Assembly (NCBI GenBank): GCA_040954595.2
Contig: CM082590.2
Coordinates: 10,416,001 to 10,480,000, forward strand
Length of the DNA: 64,000 nucleotides
Direction: 5' to 3'
From: Balanoglossus misakiensis
Lineage: Eukaryota; Hemichordata
Under the pieces are notes generated by a model that ran no database searches, was not told the DNA's origin, and saw only the letters and a program-made list of their open reading frames with translations. Positions 11,922 through 24,604 of the stretch are shown here, one piece after another. The position numbers and the translations under genes are program-made. The stretch's first letter is position 1, and every line of letters starts with the position of its first letter.

Positions 11922-14305
11922 GTTTATAAACTTTCCATCGATTTCTGAAAGCAAACAAATGTAGATAGGCACATGGATAAAAATTCATACCTGTCTCCTG
12001 TGACTAAGTACAGCCATAGGACATAGTTTCTTGCATTATCAAACTAAGCGCTTTTTCGGATTAGCTTTACAAGGTTTTGTCATTAAGGTATAGCTTTGGT
12101 TGAGAGGCGAGCGTCTTGACAACAAAGGGGCAAATGGATCTTGCCTGTAGGTCTTATTAGCGATGCGCGATTGCCTGTATATCCGGGAACGTTGGCGCTT
12201 CCGAGAACGGGATCGCCAAGGCTGCCACTCGCGCACAGGTGGGCCACCCTTGTGTCGGTTTCAACTTCACGCCTCGATACGTTTTATTCGGTCGTCAATC
12301 GCCTTAAGTAGCAAAAGAAAAACTAATCGGACGCATATTAGATACGGTAGGCAAAAAGGGAAAGCGATTTAAAGTACACTTCACTCCTATGCATTATTAC
12401 AAACTTAAAAACACATTCTCTGTGTTAACTTGATGGACAAAATTTAAAGTTATGATGTCTACGAAAACAATACGGTGAACATTCAGTTTTCTTTTATGAT
12501 TTCAAAATAAGAACTCACACACTTTAATATTGCGAAGAATTAAAATGTTGAGAGGACTATTCTTTTGCTGAAAATCTGTTTCCAAGACACGCACTGCCTT
12601 AATGCACTGCATATGCAGACGTCTTCTTATCAGGAGAAAGTACGGCTATTCCTATCTGAAGCCTGCAGATCTGTCGACTTCCATGTCGGGGGCAGGTGTG
12701 TTTTCGCACGCTAGATTACTCTGGCAACGAGGTGTCGTCTTCTGTCGAATAAAGTGACATTAGGGGAAATTAGAGCAAGCGTTTGCTTACATGTTAATCA
12801 AACTCAGATGTGAGTACGTCTGATTGGGCGACACAATTGCTAATTCCGTCTGATGGATTAGCATTAGGTTGATGTGTGAATCTCGTCACTGGCGGGAAAT
12901 AAGCAGGCTTGGGTTTTCGGATCCGATTAGGCGCCGCGCAGAATAGGTGACATATACGTGGGTACAGTGACACCGTAACTGACTATCTCAGATGAGAATT
13001 GGATTTGAAAACTATTAGACGTCCAATGCGGTTATCTTTTCAGCACACTGAATTGTGTATACGTGCCCAAGCGATAGAAGAAAAAACATGGTGGTTCTAA
13101 TCATGATGGAGATGATTTTTAGATCAGTGCCTTGACATAGAGCTGCTTAGCTAGTATTACAAACGTTCAGATTGAAAATACAAAACTTGTAAGTGAAACT
13201 GTATAAAGCTCGCCCTTGTCGACCGCGAAAAGTCTGTTTATGAAGTTCTACGTAGTTTATTAGTTGTCAAACACTTGTCTCCTACAAGAATGACGGCCCT
13301 GTGGTTTTGACGTAGTTCATTTGTATATACACGTACTGCGTTTTCAGAAAAAGTTACAGATTAAGGGATTTTCCAGATGGCTAGACAATATCTCCAGGTA
13401 ATTTCTGAGCGAGGTTTGATTGACAGATTAGTCCCACAATTTTCGCAGAGACCGGGGATGAATTTCAAACGTCTGTGACAGAAGTCGCGTTTAATCACCT
13501 TTCAAATACATGTGACAAGAAGTTGCCGGCATGTACACATGTATTGTTTTAACTAAGGCTCGATTAAGTTGAGTGAAAAAGCGTAGTATATTTGACTAAA
13601 GTCAGGGAAAATCAACATTTAGATAGAACAAGCACTCTGAAAGTATGTGCTTTAAAGACATTTGCTAAAGTTTGTAAAAGATACAACGATACTTAGATTA
13701 ATAGTAATTGTATACTTCAGTGCATACATCTGTGTGGCCTAAAGTTATAAGTTTGAAAAGAAATTTCATGATCATTTCCCAAAAGTTGCAGCTCATGGGG
13801 TCTGAATCACGCACTGACATGACATCTCTCTCGCGCACTTAACAAACAAAACACGGCAATGTGGCAAATGATGTGGGTGAACATGAATGGTCGCTGATTG
13901 GGCAGATATTTTAATCTCCCAAGAAGTGGAGCCGATCATCGCTTTCCTGCGTGTCCCTGGCATGATAGCTGCGATGTGTAATCTCTGTTCGTTGCCACGG
14001 AGATAATGGATCATGGCTGGTTAGATTACAAACTCTCTCGTCAAACGAAGTGCGCTTAGCATTCCATGCTGGATGGTTGATCATGATCACGTTGAGAGCC
14101 AACATCGATCACAAAAGTTAAATAGACCCTCGTTGATGCCCTTGTGTAAAAAAGAATACGCTAAATTAGCTGATGAAGTCAACACTAGTGACAGGAATGT
14201 CTTAAATTGGGTCGTTTCTTCTAACGATCCCTGTTGTTTTTCAAGGCTTGGTATACCCCTCCCTGCCAATTGAAACAAACTGGAAGAAATCATTTTCAAA
14301 TTGCA
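11922..14305. other. Non-coding stretch, no gene recognised
   Basis: Overlapping 65-73 codon frames at about 12040-12370 and 13790-14100 are arginine-rich or featureless and match no family. No transposon ends seen. Confidence 0.4.
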
Positions 14306-14336
<31 letters not shown>

Positions 14337-14490
14337 CAATGATGATGATGTTGTTGTTGTAATGTTGTTGGTGATGATGATGTTGTTGTTGGTAATGATG
14401 ACAATGATGATGATGTTGTTGTTGTAATGTTGTTGGTGATGATGATGTTGTTGTTGGTAATGATGACAATGATGATGATGATGTTGTTGT
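14306..14490. repeat. ATG/TTG triplet block with 65-bp tandem duplication
   Basis: An ATG run is followed by a 65-bp unit repeated in tandem. GATGACAAT recurs at 14332, 14397 and 14462, and each copy continues into mixed TTG and ATG triplets. The long minus-strand frame through it (Thr/Ser/Ile/His runs) is repeat-generated. Confidence 0.9.
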
Positions 14491-14973
14491 CAGTGGTGGT
14501 TAGGAATAGGGACGGGTACATTGTAAATGTCATTAAAACTTCAAAATACCATATCCGATGAAAACAAGTACAGAATGATGTTTCTAAAACCAAGTTTCAA
14601 GTTTCAAGCCAATTTCTTTCATTGTTATATTCATTCCGTTCATTTCCGCTACTATTGTTAGATTTCCGCGATACTAATTTACAGATGCACAGGGAGATTT
14701 CTGACTGTAGTGTCAAATCTTCTACAGATGAACCTTCAGATGTTCCTAAGTTGACAAGCGGCTAAAATTTCCTCTTGTAATCTAGATAGATGAAAAGATG
14801 GATTATCACGCTTCCTATTAAGTCTCCATACAGAAATTAGACACCGAGGATTTGATTAAATTTCGACGTACACGCGCTATCAGGAAGTATTGGGAAACAG
14901 ATTAAGGATTCATTATTAGTTGCATACTTTTTCAGGACGACTTTTAACTTTGTGTGTGTTTGTGCGTGTGTGC

Positions 14974-15245
14974 GAGGGGGAGAGAAAAGGGGGAGAAGGG
15001 AGAGATCAAGAGGAAAGGGAAGGAGAGAAAGGGATAGAGATAAGGGGGAGGGGAGGGAGGGTGGAGAGAGCTTGGAGAAAGGGAGAGATTGGAAGAAGGA
15101 AGAGATGGAAGAGAGAAGAGAGGAGGGGAGAGAGAAAGCGAGAGAGAGCAACCTGATGAATTTTTTGCACGTTTAGGGAGAAAGAGGGAGGGAGAGATAT
15201 AGAGGAGAGACAAAGAGACAGCGAGGCCAAAAAAGGCAGAATGCA
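14974..15245 (+). repeat. Purine-rich GA/GGA tract
   Basis: Nearly all-purine plus strand from about 14974 to 15153, then again from about 15174 to 15230, preceded by a short GT run. Lys/Arg/Glu frames on one strand and Ser/Leu/Pro frames on the other are compositional artefacts. Confidence 0.88.
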
Positions 15246-15830
15246 GTCAGGTAGACAACTGAAAAGAAAAGAAAGAAAGAAAGAAAGACTCGGTTTTAAA
15301 GAAACAAAATACTGAGGTACGCAGACCGTATCGCAGAGGGAGAGAAAAAGAAACAGCGCCATCACCGAATTCATGACAGAATATTTGATATATTGTATAA
15401 CTGTACCCGGGAGTGCCAGAAAAATAAACAAAACTGCAAAGTTGGAGACGCTGGCAAAAGCTTTCTTATATTTGTGTCACGATTTCTATTCCAGTCGTCA
15501 TGGTATCACACATCAAACATCCATTCAATTCTCCCGTGCCTTGGTAATTCCTGGCTCGCACAATGATTGATCTCCTATTTTTTCCATCAAGTTTTCCCTG
15601 AAGTCAGATATTACTCTGAAGGTTAAAAAGCTTAAATGGCTTGTTTAGAGATGAATGGTTTGAGGTCGTTGTTTACTGTACATAGCTGTATCTGCAGGGC
15701 ACCGTGTATATGCAGAGGGACGGATGTACAATTTGAAAATAAATGCCGATCATTCTGGTTGATACAGAGCAAGGAGATTTCAATTTGTTTTAGGTTAAAA
15801 TAAAGTCTAGTGTACAGTTAGCTCACGTGT
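15246..15830. other. Non-coding stretch, no gene recognised
   Basis: A short GAAA run lies at about 15266-15288. Otherwise this is unique sequence with no supportable frame. Confidence 0.4.
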
Positions 15831-15905
15831 GCATGCATGCATACATACAGACAGACAGACAGACAGACACTCACACATACACACACACACATACATACAT
15901 ACATA
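15831..15905. repeat. Compound TGCA/CAGA/CA/CATA microsatellite
   Basis: Successive short runs of GCAT, CAGA, CACA and CATA units. Confidence 0.9.
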
Positions 15906-16765
15906 AGCTCGACCGTGCATGCACACTCACACACATGCCAAGAAAGTTTGTCTTTTTGTTTCACTGTATTATAACTAAGATTATCGAGAATTAAATGTAA
16001 AAGATGAAAGTAAAAGTCGTGTCGTGAATGCCTAAACATGATAGCACGCGGACTAGTAATTCTTACAGCGAACGATGACCCCCTTGCAAACATCATCCCT
16101 GGATAAAAACTCTGCAATTAAGCGCTGAGAATTCCTGTTTGTCAACAGGTATTGAACCCACAAGTAGACCATGTGTTGTAACATTGAAATTTGTATAAAA
16201 TGCGTGCCTCAATAGGTACCATACGGCAGCAAGAGTAGAATAATACAACTGGGTGAGCTTTAATCTGAGCAGTAATAACCACCAAGGATGGACCATATGT
16301 ACAGACAGACACGCCATATAGTTTTCTTCTGTTTCGTTCAGCTCTCGATGCAATTATTTGAATAAAGCAGGTCTGTGTCACTTTTATCAAAGCTGTGGCA
16401 ATCACAAATTTTTTCATCGAGGCTGCTTTGCTCTGTCAGTGAAAACTCTCGCCCTGTGATCAGCTGGTGAATTTTGTTTACGAACATGTTCACTTCAAAC
16501 GTAGAAGTAAAGGAATTCTGTCTCGAGTGTAATCTTTTACGCAGATTTTTTCGTACCTCAATAAACTGAGAGTTAAAGCGATTTGGAGAACTGACAGAGA
16601 GCGGGACAGCATACCACTGGGAAACCCCAAATGCTTGTAAATAACGCAAGAGTATCTTTAATTTAATGCTCATAGATTTATTGATATTCATAAATTTCAT
16701 GTCTTCTTGTAATTTAGGAGACATATGTGACTGCCATGCATCCAGTAGCAAAGTTCTTCTTTTTT
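15906..16765. other. Non-coding stretch, no gene recognised
   Basis: Minus-strand frames of 86-208 codons overlap here. The longest owes its N-terminal half to the adjacent simple repeat, and the remainder shows no recognisable domain. Confidence 0.35.
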
Positions 16766-16896
16766 TGTCTGTCTGTCTTTTTGTCTCTGTCTCTGTCTCT
16801 CTCTGTCTCTCTCTCTCGCTCTCTGTGTGCATTGTCTGTCTCTCTGTCTGTCTGTATGTCTGTATGTATGTCTGTCTCTCTGTCTCTGTCTGTCTA

Positions 16897-16927
<31 letters not shown>

Positions 16928-17036
16928 GCCAGTCTTTCTGTCGGTCTCTTTGTCTGTCTATCAATGTCTGTCGATCAATCTATCTATCTGTCTATCTCGT
17001 CTATCTATCTCTCTGTCTGTTTATCTGTCTGCCTGT
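16766..17036 (+). repeat. TCTG/TCTC/TCTA array
   Basis: About 270 bp of mixed pyrimidine-rich tetranucleotides. The Ser/Leu/Val/Cys frames across it are artefacts. Confidence 0.93.
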
Positions 17037-17359
17037 CACCCACTGCCCCACACACACATATATACCGGTACACCCGAACATTCCATAAACCTAGATCATA
17101 GTGCGATATATGTAATTAGTTAATCTTGGCACGTTTTCGACGCCATAAGCCGTGTGTTCATCACCTGTCAAAATGCCAATCAACGGAAAGTTTTCCGCCT
17201 CTTTGATTCAATACTGCTTTACTGCAATGGGAAAATAATAAGGTTGACCGGACATATAACTGCTATTAAGCAGTGTTTGTGCTAGCTGCATGGTTTCTGC
17301 ATAACAGCAACGTAGCAATCGCGATTCCATATTGGCGTGTCCGTCTGATACTTGTAACT

Positions 17360-17470
17360 TTAAAAGGACGGGGTCGTCGCGCCGCGTGGGTGTCCCTCTT
17401 GACGAGAATATGTCCTCCCATACCAGCACAAACCCCACTGCAGTCACCACGACCTACTAGGATCTTCAGT
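17360..17470 (+). mobile_element. TTAA-type MITE, left part only
   Basis: TTAA (17360-17363) is followed by about 107 bp closely matching the left half of the element at 46239, including GGGGTCGTCGCGCCG and CTACTAGGATCTTCAGT. Similarity stops abruptly at about 17470, so the right half and right terminal repeat are absent. Confidence 0.82.
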
Positions 17471-17730
17471 TCGATGGAAGGAATACTACGTTTGACTCAC
17501 GGGCACTCGAGCATTATTCTCGCGACATCAGTTTCCTTTCAGAGTCAAGTGAAGCGAATAAGAGAAAAAAAACTTGGCTTATAAGTGAAAAACAGCGTTA
17601 ACGGGAAGCGCTTTGGGTGACATGACTCTTGGTCTTGTTTGGTTCCCAGGGCAGGTCAGGGATGCTGCATGCGAGGTCATATAGATACATTTGTGATGTA
17701 AAGTTGCTGGAAGAATATGTCTGTTGTACA

Positions 17731-17862
17731 TACTGTAAAACGGGCTATTTTCGCGATAGGAAATTTTCGCGATATCAAAAGAGGCAACTGTTATGCGAGG
17801 ATTAATTTTCACGTTCATTTATTTCATTTACTACATTGTTATCTCCGAAAAAAATTTTATGC
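17731..17862 (+). mobile_element. TA-type MITE, left part only
   Basis: Begins TACTGTAAAACGGGCTATTT and continues with the internal block AAATTTTCGCGATATCAAAA, as in the copies at 41025 and 51814. It ends at about 17862, directly at a CCAT/ATTC microsatellite. The right terminal repeat is missing. Confidence 0.85.
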
Positions 17863-17864
17863 AA

Positions 17865-18009
17865 CCATCCATCCACCCATCCAACCATCCATCCATCCAT
17901 CCATCCATCCATCTCTCCATCCATCCATCCATCCATTCATTCATTCATTCATTCATTCATTCATTCATTCATTCATTCATTCATTCATTCATTCATTCAT
18001 CCATCCATG
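17865..18009. repeat. CCAT then ATTC microsatellite
   Basis: About 70 bp of CCAT units switch to about 65 bp of pure ATTC units, then two more CCAT units. Ile/His/Pro/Ser frames through it are artefacts. Confidence 0.94.
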
Positions 18010-18822
18010 TCTGGTGAGTGCCAATAAAACCCTATCAAGTTTGGTAAAGTTTGAGAAATGACTGAGCGTGTAAGGGCCTTGCTGCAAACGATTCTCTAAA
18101 AGGAAAATCAATCAATGAAAGAGGATGGAGAGTTTTATCGTTTCTGCCACATTTATGCAAATTTGTTATATACGATGTGGTATTGCTCTGTTCACGACGA
18201 AATGTGTCAATGGCAAGTTTTTAAGTTCAGCAATGTTTCAAAGTAGGTAATAACTTCCTGTTAACAGAGAATATTATTACCGAACACTTGTAAATCATTT
18301 GTTAATTTAATTTAATTTAGCGGACTGGAAACGAGTTCTTCTGGCGATACAGTGAGGAAGTACGCACCATGGCAGAGAGTTTTAATTAAAATGCATCATT
18401 TCTATCGCGAGAGCAGAATCGCAGACATTGATGCTCGTAAATTTTCTGGGGTTGTTCGCGGTAGATGTCAGCAGTCGAGCACCTCATGATTTGGAAACTG
18501 GTGTGTTGCAAACGAGGCAGACACGAGTTCCATCACCTGCTGTGGTGAGAAATTATACAGGGAAAGGGGAGATATTGTGTTTGTGACCCCGCGACAAATA
18601 TTAGATTCAGAAATATCAAATGAAAATATGGATGTAAGGAAGTCCTGTGCAGAAAATTTAATGGAAAGCGAATATTTCCTGATGGAGAGAATGAGAATAA
18701 ATCTAAATGGAAAGATGCGATTGTATAAAACAGGCGCCAATTAATGATAACAAGTATGCTGAAAGTGAACGTTGTGAAGTTCTGTTGGTGTGACGAGGCA
18801 ATAAAATTATCGTTGTCTCAAT
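18010..18822. other. Non-coding stretch, no gene recognised
   Basis: A minus-strand frame of 90 codons (18468-18740) has no recognisable domain. Nothing else seen. Confidence 0.35.
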
Positions 18823-18869
18823 TTATAACGAAGTTGAATTTATATACCATCTGAATATGTGTACTTGTC

Positions 18870-18975
18870 CACGCGTGAAATATCTTTTCCGGCAGTGGTA
18901 GTACTTGGCACAGTCATTATATTTTGGTAAATTAAGATATCCTGTTGCTGAATACCCACTGCAATCGTGCGTCAG
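18870..18975 (-). pseudogene. Possible fragment of a chitin-binding (peritrophin-A type) exon
   Basis: Within an 80-codon minus-strand frame, the segment translating to C-x16-C-x5-C (ending DCAKYYHC) fits the first three cysteines of the type-2 chitin-binding domain, whose core is usually close to DC-x-KYY-x-C. The remaining three cysteines are not in the same frame. A splice after the third cysteine, or loss of the rest, would be needed. No signal peptide, partner exon or clear splice pair was found. It may be a chance match, a relic exon or an exon of a gene outside the window. Confidence 0.22.
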
Positions 18976-19169
18976 GTTATTGGGGTACAATAACGCATCT
19001 CTGTGGCTGGTGTATTTAATCTCAACGGGGTGTCCCATATCCACATGGAAGAATGGATTGTCCATTGTACTTGAACATCTCTGGAGATTTGTAATTGTAC
19101 TCAGCTACATTGATAGATGATTGAAGGGTCATTTAATATCATTCTCACCTGTTCGTCAGTCAGCCAGCC

Positions 19170-19223
19170 TCTGTCTGTCTATCTATCTGCCTATTGTTTG
19201 TCTATCTATCTGTCAGTCAGTCA

Positions 19224-19255
<32 letters not shown>

Positions 19256-19371
19256 GTCTGTCTGTCTGTCCATCTCTCCGTCTTTCTGTCTGTCTGTCTG
19301 TCTATTATTATTATCTGCAAAGTTTAACTGCTACAATGTACATCATGGCAAACATTACATCTATCTATCTA

Positions 19372-19408
<37 letters not shown>

Positions 19409-19437
19409 TAGGAATATCTGCAAAGTGTAACTGCTAC
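19170..19437 (+). repeat. TCTG/TCTA arrays with duplicated unique tail
   Basis: Two tetranucleotide arrays (about 19170-19310 and 19360-19410) are each followed by nearly the same unique sequence: ATCTGCAAAGT, then T or G, then TAACTGCTAC, at 19313-19334 and 19416-19437. The 103-bp offset indicates a tandem duplication that included both repeat and flank. Confidence 0.85.
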
Positions 19438-22400
19438 TGTAAACAGAAAAGTCGCGCATGAGCAGTTCAGATGACCCCCTACCCCTTTAAGAACGAGAAA
19501 TCGGCACCAGTCGGTTCAAAAGCTGACTGTGCTGGATTATAGTATCGCCCAGTGCAAGCGGCCACCTTTGATAACTGTTGTCCAGTGGCTAGACTGCTTT
19601 GTGTCCGGTACGGGTCCCCATTAGTGGCGGGTCAGTGAAATCGAACGGGGATGCGCCATCTAGCGGGTTACAATTGACAAAATATCCGCCGGTACGCATT
19701 ACACCTCTGAGGCGGAATGTGCATTAGTTGTTTCGACATCACTGCCACACACACACATGCCATTTTTCCGATGTATCAGACGTACCATCGTTATCTTCAG
19801 CGCTTCAATTAATGCCAGACTGTGACCTTTGACCCAAGTCGTAATCGCATTACCCGAAGCGTCACCTGTTTTTTCGTGCGTGTCTACTGCTTAGATCCCT
19901 GTCTCAAAAATTTTAAATAGCCATATGTGTCGCGTCCCTTAATCGCTTTCAGGTCTTACTCTCTGCTGAGCTTTATATCATCAAATATTTACTCTTTTCC
20001 TTCAAGCTAATTAAAAGTTCGTGCCATCTGCCGTGCCGCATGTCGGGGCAAAGTTCGAAACTGAAAAGCCTGTAGAGAAAGGTGTGATATGCTGGGACTT
20101 ATTTTCTGCGACATGTTGTAAATCGGTTCAGAAAGAATTCAAACGGGACAGATGTGCAGACAGTTCAGACCATTTTATTTTGCCTTGTTTCGCAGTTTAC
20201 GCCAATGTATGTTTTGTGCACTCAAATTCAGAAGCAATCAATCATACATTTCGCAGTGACTGCAATACATGACATGTTATTAGTTGGAAGCTAACGCTGT
20301 GAAAAAAATGTGAAGCGACACAGCCACTGAAGCTGAAATCGTAACTAAAACACGTGTGTTAAGCAGACGTGTACAAAATTCAAAGTAAGAGACACATTGG
20401 TGTAACAGTGCATTTACTAGTAATTGCAGGCTCTGGAAAAGGAAGTTTGTTTTACGAGAATGTGTGTGTAGTTATGGTTGTTTCAACGCTTGGATAGTTC
20501 CAAGTGTATTGGGGATACTTTGAGCATTTTAGTGAGGACATAGAAGGATTTCTCTCGTCTGTACCCAGAGGTCAGATAGGCCGCGCTGGCAGAGCCATTA
20601 TCGATGATCAGCTAACGTTTCCCGGCGAACACTCGGCGGACGGAAAACAGATTGTCTGCGGTATTGAATGACCCGTTCTGGCGTTACCTCTGATCTGCCG
20701 TGCAACACCTAAGTAGCTAACTTCAGATCTCAGCCGATCATCCATCCCGCGAGATTCCAGGTTCATTTGGCGAGGTTCAAAGGTGGAGGAAAGCAGAAGC
20801 TTTTCGAATTAATCGCTAGTGCCTCCGATCAGAAGGGCAGTAATGCCGGGGCATTTTCCAGAGAACTTCTCCAAGGAATGTGATTTCCCATCAAGGAATG
20901 AGCAAATCCATTCTCTAATTCCGACATACTTTTTTGCGACGTATTCTGCATTAACCGTATCAGTACATGCCGAACTAGGCAAGATAAATCATATACTTGT
21001 AGGCTGTATGTACCACATAGGCGATAACAGAACCACAAACTGTTTTCTTCATTAACTGTTCTTTTGAATACAGTACTTTAACCCGCTAAGCATGATTAAA
21101 TCACATTATGTCGTTATGCCCTATACATCTTAGTCGATAAGAACACCTGTACTTGTTTTCTCGGGCGATAAATTTCCAGTACGGGGCCAGATTCACTTTT
21201 GAAGCCAGTTATGCAAGTGAAAAACTCAATGCTGAGTTTGTTTTCTTGGATGGGTCGAAGATAATTAAAGCTTTACTATAGCAGTGATCATGGACATATC
21301 ATAAAGGGAATTGGAAATAATTCAAATGATTATTTTAGATGAATTTTCATCTACCAAACAGAAAGATAAATATGATTTACTTGCAACTGTTTTTCATATC
21401 TATTTAACGTTTTCTCCCTGTCCACCGATCAATCAATACTGGTCCCTGCAAACCTTATTTTCAAGAAAGAAAATATCAAAATATGATATTGTTCATATAC
21501 TTTGAACTAAATCATATTTGACGACCTTATTGGGAAAGAAGTGACTGGTACGAGCCCCAGTAGAGAAAGACTTTGTTGTCCCAGTAATAGAACTGAAATT
21601 TTAATTCATTTCACCAAGCAAGCAGGTTTGATTGAATCTTAAGGAGAGATTCTTGTATGTGATCTAAGGTGGAGTTGATCGTCTCAGTTCCTTGGCATAA
21701 TCGAATTGGACACAGTAATGGTTGTTTGAAACAGGCTTCTGTTAGATTTGATTTGACGTAAGTGGCAAATATAATAATTGACAAGCCCAGCGATGCTGTC
21801 ACTTCGATGAGAAATTAAGGTGGAATATGAAAACGCTGCCTAACTTGGTTGAAGGCACGATTCCCTCGTAAAATGCAATTTACTGGTGAAGACAGAAACA
21901 TGATTATTTATTTATCGCGCCATTTTCCACTGACGAACATTATATCCAAACCAATTTGGTCGAGTCAGGTTCGTTTTCTCATCTCCTGTGATGAAGATTG
22001 ATTATTGCTCCTCAGATCGTGTTGAATGGTATAATGGAATTCAGTAAGATGATAAAAATGATACGACGCTCCTCGTGAAGTTCTTGCGTTGTTCATGTAA
22101 GAATGTAAGTCTCGCAACATGTCGAGGAATCCACGCATCTTGCATTGAAAGTTTCGCACCCATAATGCTAGTTTTATTTCTTCTAAGTCCAACTCTAAAT
22201 GAGTCTAACCATGCTAATGAAAATCATGGCACAGAGGAGATCATTTTTTGTTCGTGCAAGGTCTCGCGAGACTTAGTTCAATACCACAGCAATTGGTTGC
22301 TAGCCAAGAAATTGAGGAAACGCTTTGTTTGAAACTAGTAAAAGGTGCAGAGTTTTTTGTGCCTTTGACCACGGGTCACATGTTGTTTATCCTGCGTTAT

Positions 22401-23477
22401 CCTCCCATATTAACAGCCTAACCGTGCGAGATCTCCCTGGGTCTCGTGAGTTTGGAAAAGGGTCTATTCAGTGATATAGTGCTGTAGATGGTACAACACC
22501 TACATGTATTCACACAGCAATGTATAACGCAATTTCTCACTTACATCCATTGTGCGAGTTCTCAAATTGATTAATGTGTCCATAAACTTGGCGACATGAG
22601 GTTTATCGGGATATAGAGATCACGGTCCTTCGATTCACGTGCTGTAAATTTCCAATTTAAGAGACTGTGCAACAACTAATTAAAATAAGAATCAATGACT
22701 TTATCAAGTAAATGCGCGTCGTCATAGTAATCCTACCCGTTCACAAAACCCTTAAATCCACTTTGTGGTTGCAGCTTCTTGATTAGTGCTATTATCTGTC
22801 AGTGAAAATAACATAGGACATTCATAAGGATATCTTGCAAATCACTACGTGACCTTTCTTGAGTTACTTCTACCGTTGACATTGAGTTTGACGTCATAAT
22901 CTCGTTAAAGTCATGCCAAGTGGCTGACCTGGATGTGAGGTTAATAACGTTGCCTGTCTGTAACATTTAGTCCGAGAATTCTCTTTGGAATACTTTCTAA
23001 GTGAGCGGGATACAGATGCCTCATGATTCATGCAGTTGGTAGTTGATCACACTTCCGTCTTCACTCAAAATAAAAAGAATAATAGACCCAAACATTAAAA
23101 AACATAGAATTCTGCTGCCTTTGACAGCTTATGTACAAAGGCTACTACAGTTAGGTACTTTGGGTTAATTTGCGTAAATTATTACATTACTTGTGATGAA
23201 CTGAATTAATGGAGTATAAAATATTCTCAGCCAGTGACACGTAGTTTACACTTATCACCCCAGTTTCATATTTTCATATTTCTTCCAGACACACCAATTT
23301 ATCCCTGATGCTGATATTAAATTCAGTCATAAGCATGTCAACTTATTACGCACTGAACTATGGCAGCCAGTGTTAGGAGGGACAGTCATGTTAGTCTGAT
23401 GCAGATTAACCAATTTGTTTTTATTATGGACGGGGATTTTGGGCACTGTTTGGCATACACTTTATGTGAGCATGATG
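19438..23477. other. Four kilobases of non-coding sequence
   Basis: No frame exceeds about 85 codons and none resembles a known protein. I found no tandem array, transposon terminus or RNA gene. Distant enhancers or exons shorter than about 60 codons cannot be excluded by eye. Confidence 0.4.
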
Positions 23478-23504
23478 CTCTCTCTCTCTGTCTCTGTATC
23501 TCTG

Positions 23505-23535
<31 letters not shown>

Positions 23536-23790
23536 CTCATGCGCTCCCCCTCTCTATGTACATCCTTCCCTCCCTCCCTCTCCCTATCTCTCTCTCTCAT
23601 ATCTCATCTCTCGCTCTCTCTCTCTCTCTCTACCACCTTCCTTCCTTCCCTCCCTCCCTTCCTCCCCCCCTCTCTCTTTCTCCCTCTCTCTCTCCCTCTC
23701 TCACCGTCTTCCCCTCTCTCTCATTCTCTCTCTCTCCCACACACCATCACTCACCCACCCACCCACCAAAACCCATCCATCCATCGCTTC
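23478..23790 (+). repeat. Pyrimidine-rich CT/CCT tract
   Basis: About 300 bp of almost uninterrupted C and T on the plus strand, ending in CCCA and CCAT units. Long Ser/Leu/Pro frames across it are artefacts. Confidence 0.9.
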
Positions 23791-24371
23791 TGTTCTCATT
23801 GTAACCAAAAATTTGTGGTCAGAATACGAGAACCTGTCAACACCAAATGACCTCCCTGATCTTGATTTCCTTCATGGAATGTAGGCTTTCAATTAGTACC
23901 TTTCCCAGATTCAGTTTTACTGGCTATGTAATAAATGGGTATCAAACTTAATTCTGAGGGCTTAAATCATAACTACTAAATCAAATTTGCCTTTCATTGA
24001 CGTTTATTACATTTTCTTGCCCCCGATTGATCATGTACGTTATAAAATAACGAGAACATTTTCTGTCATCCTTATATTTTGTTATTCCGATTTGAGGTTT
24101 ACGAGTCAATTAATGAAAAAATATTGGTGGGAAAGGGGTCACGTTTAAGAGAAAGTTGTTGATGTGAGATAGATTGCTTAATGGAAAATAAGAAATAGAG
24201 GAAAATCGACACATAACCATTAACACAGGGCAGTTAGTGTCGACAAATCAATTTATGGAGTTATTGCAGAAACGTTGGCTTGGTGACATATGCAAATCGA
24301 CTTCCGAAATGGTCATTGAGTTTAAATTAATCAAGTCATGCAGTTTGAGCTTTAATGAGAGTTATGTATTT
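23791..24371. other. Unique non-coding sequence up to the large transposon
   Basis: Nothing recognised. The last three bases (24369-24371, TTT) match the three bases immediately after the right end of the element at 31107. Confidence 0.45.
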
Positions 24372-24386
24372 TAGTCTGTGGGCCGA
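24372..24386 (+). repeat. Left 15-bp terminal inverted repeat
   Basis: TAGTCTGTGGGCCGA, a perfect inverted match to 31093-31107. The preceding bases are TATTT. Confidence 0.68.
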
Positions 24387-24604
24387 AGGGGTCTTTTGTG
24401 TCATTTTACACTCATGGTCTTACGCACTACTTGAATCCAACGAAATCTTGCAGTTTTAACTCAATAAAATAAGTTTTTAAAAAGTTCAATCACTCTCGGT
24501 TGCACACAGTCGTAATAATTGGCCGTAATTTCTCATATTTTCCGGGGGTTGTTTAAGGTCAGGGGTCGTGAATGGTCTGCCAAGCTACTGTTCAAAGCAG
24601 CCTC

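Noticed and set aside
16338-16964. 208-codon minus-strand frame
   Set aside because: Its first third is the translated TCTG/TCTC repeat. The rest has no domain.
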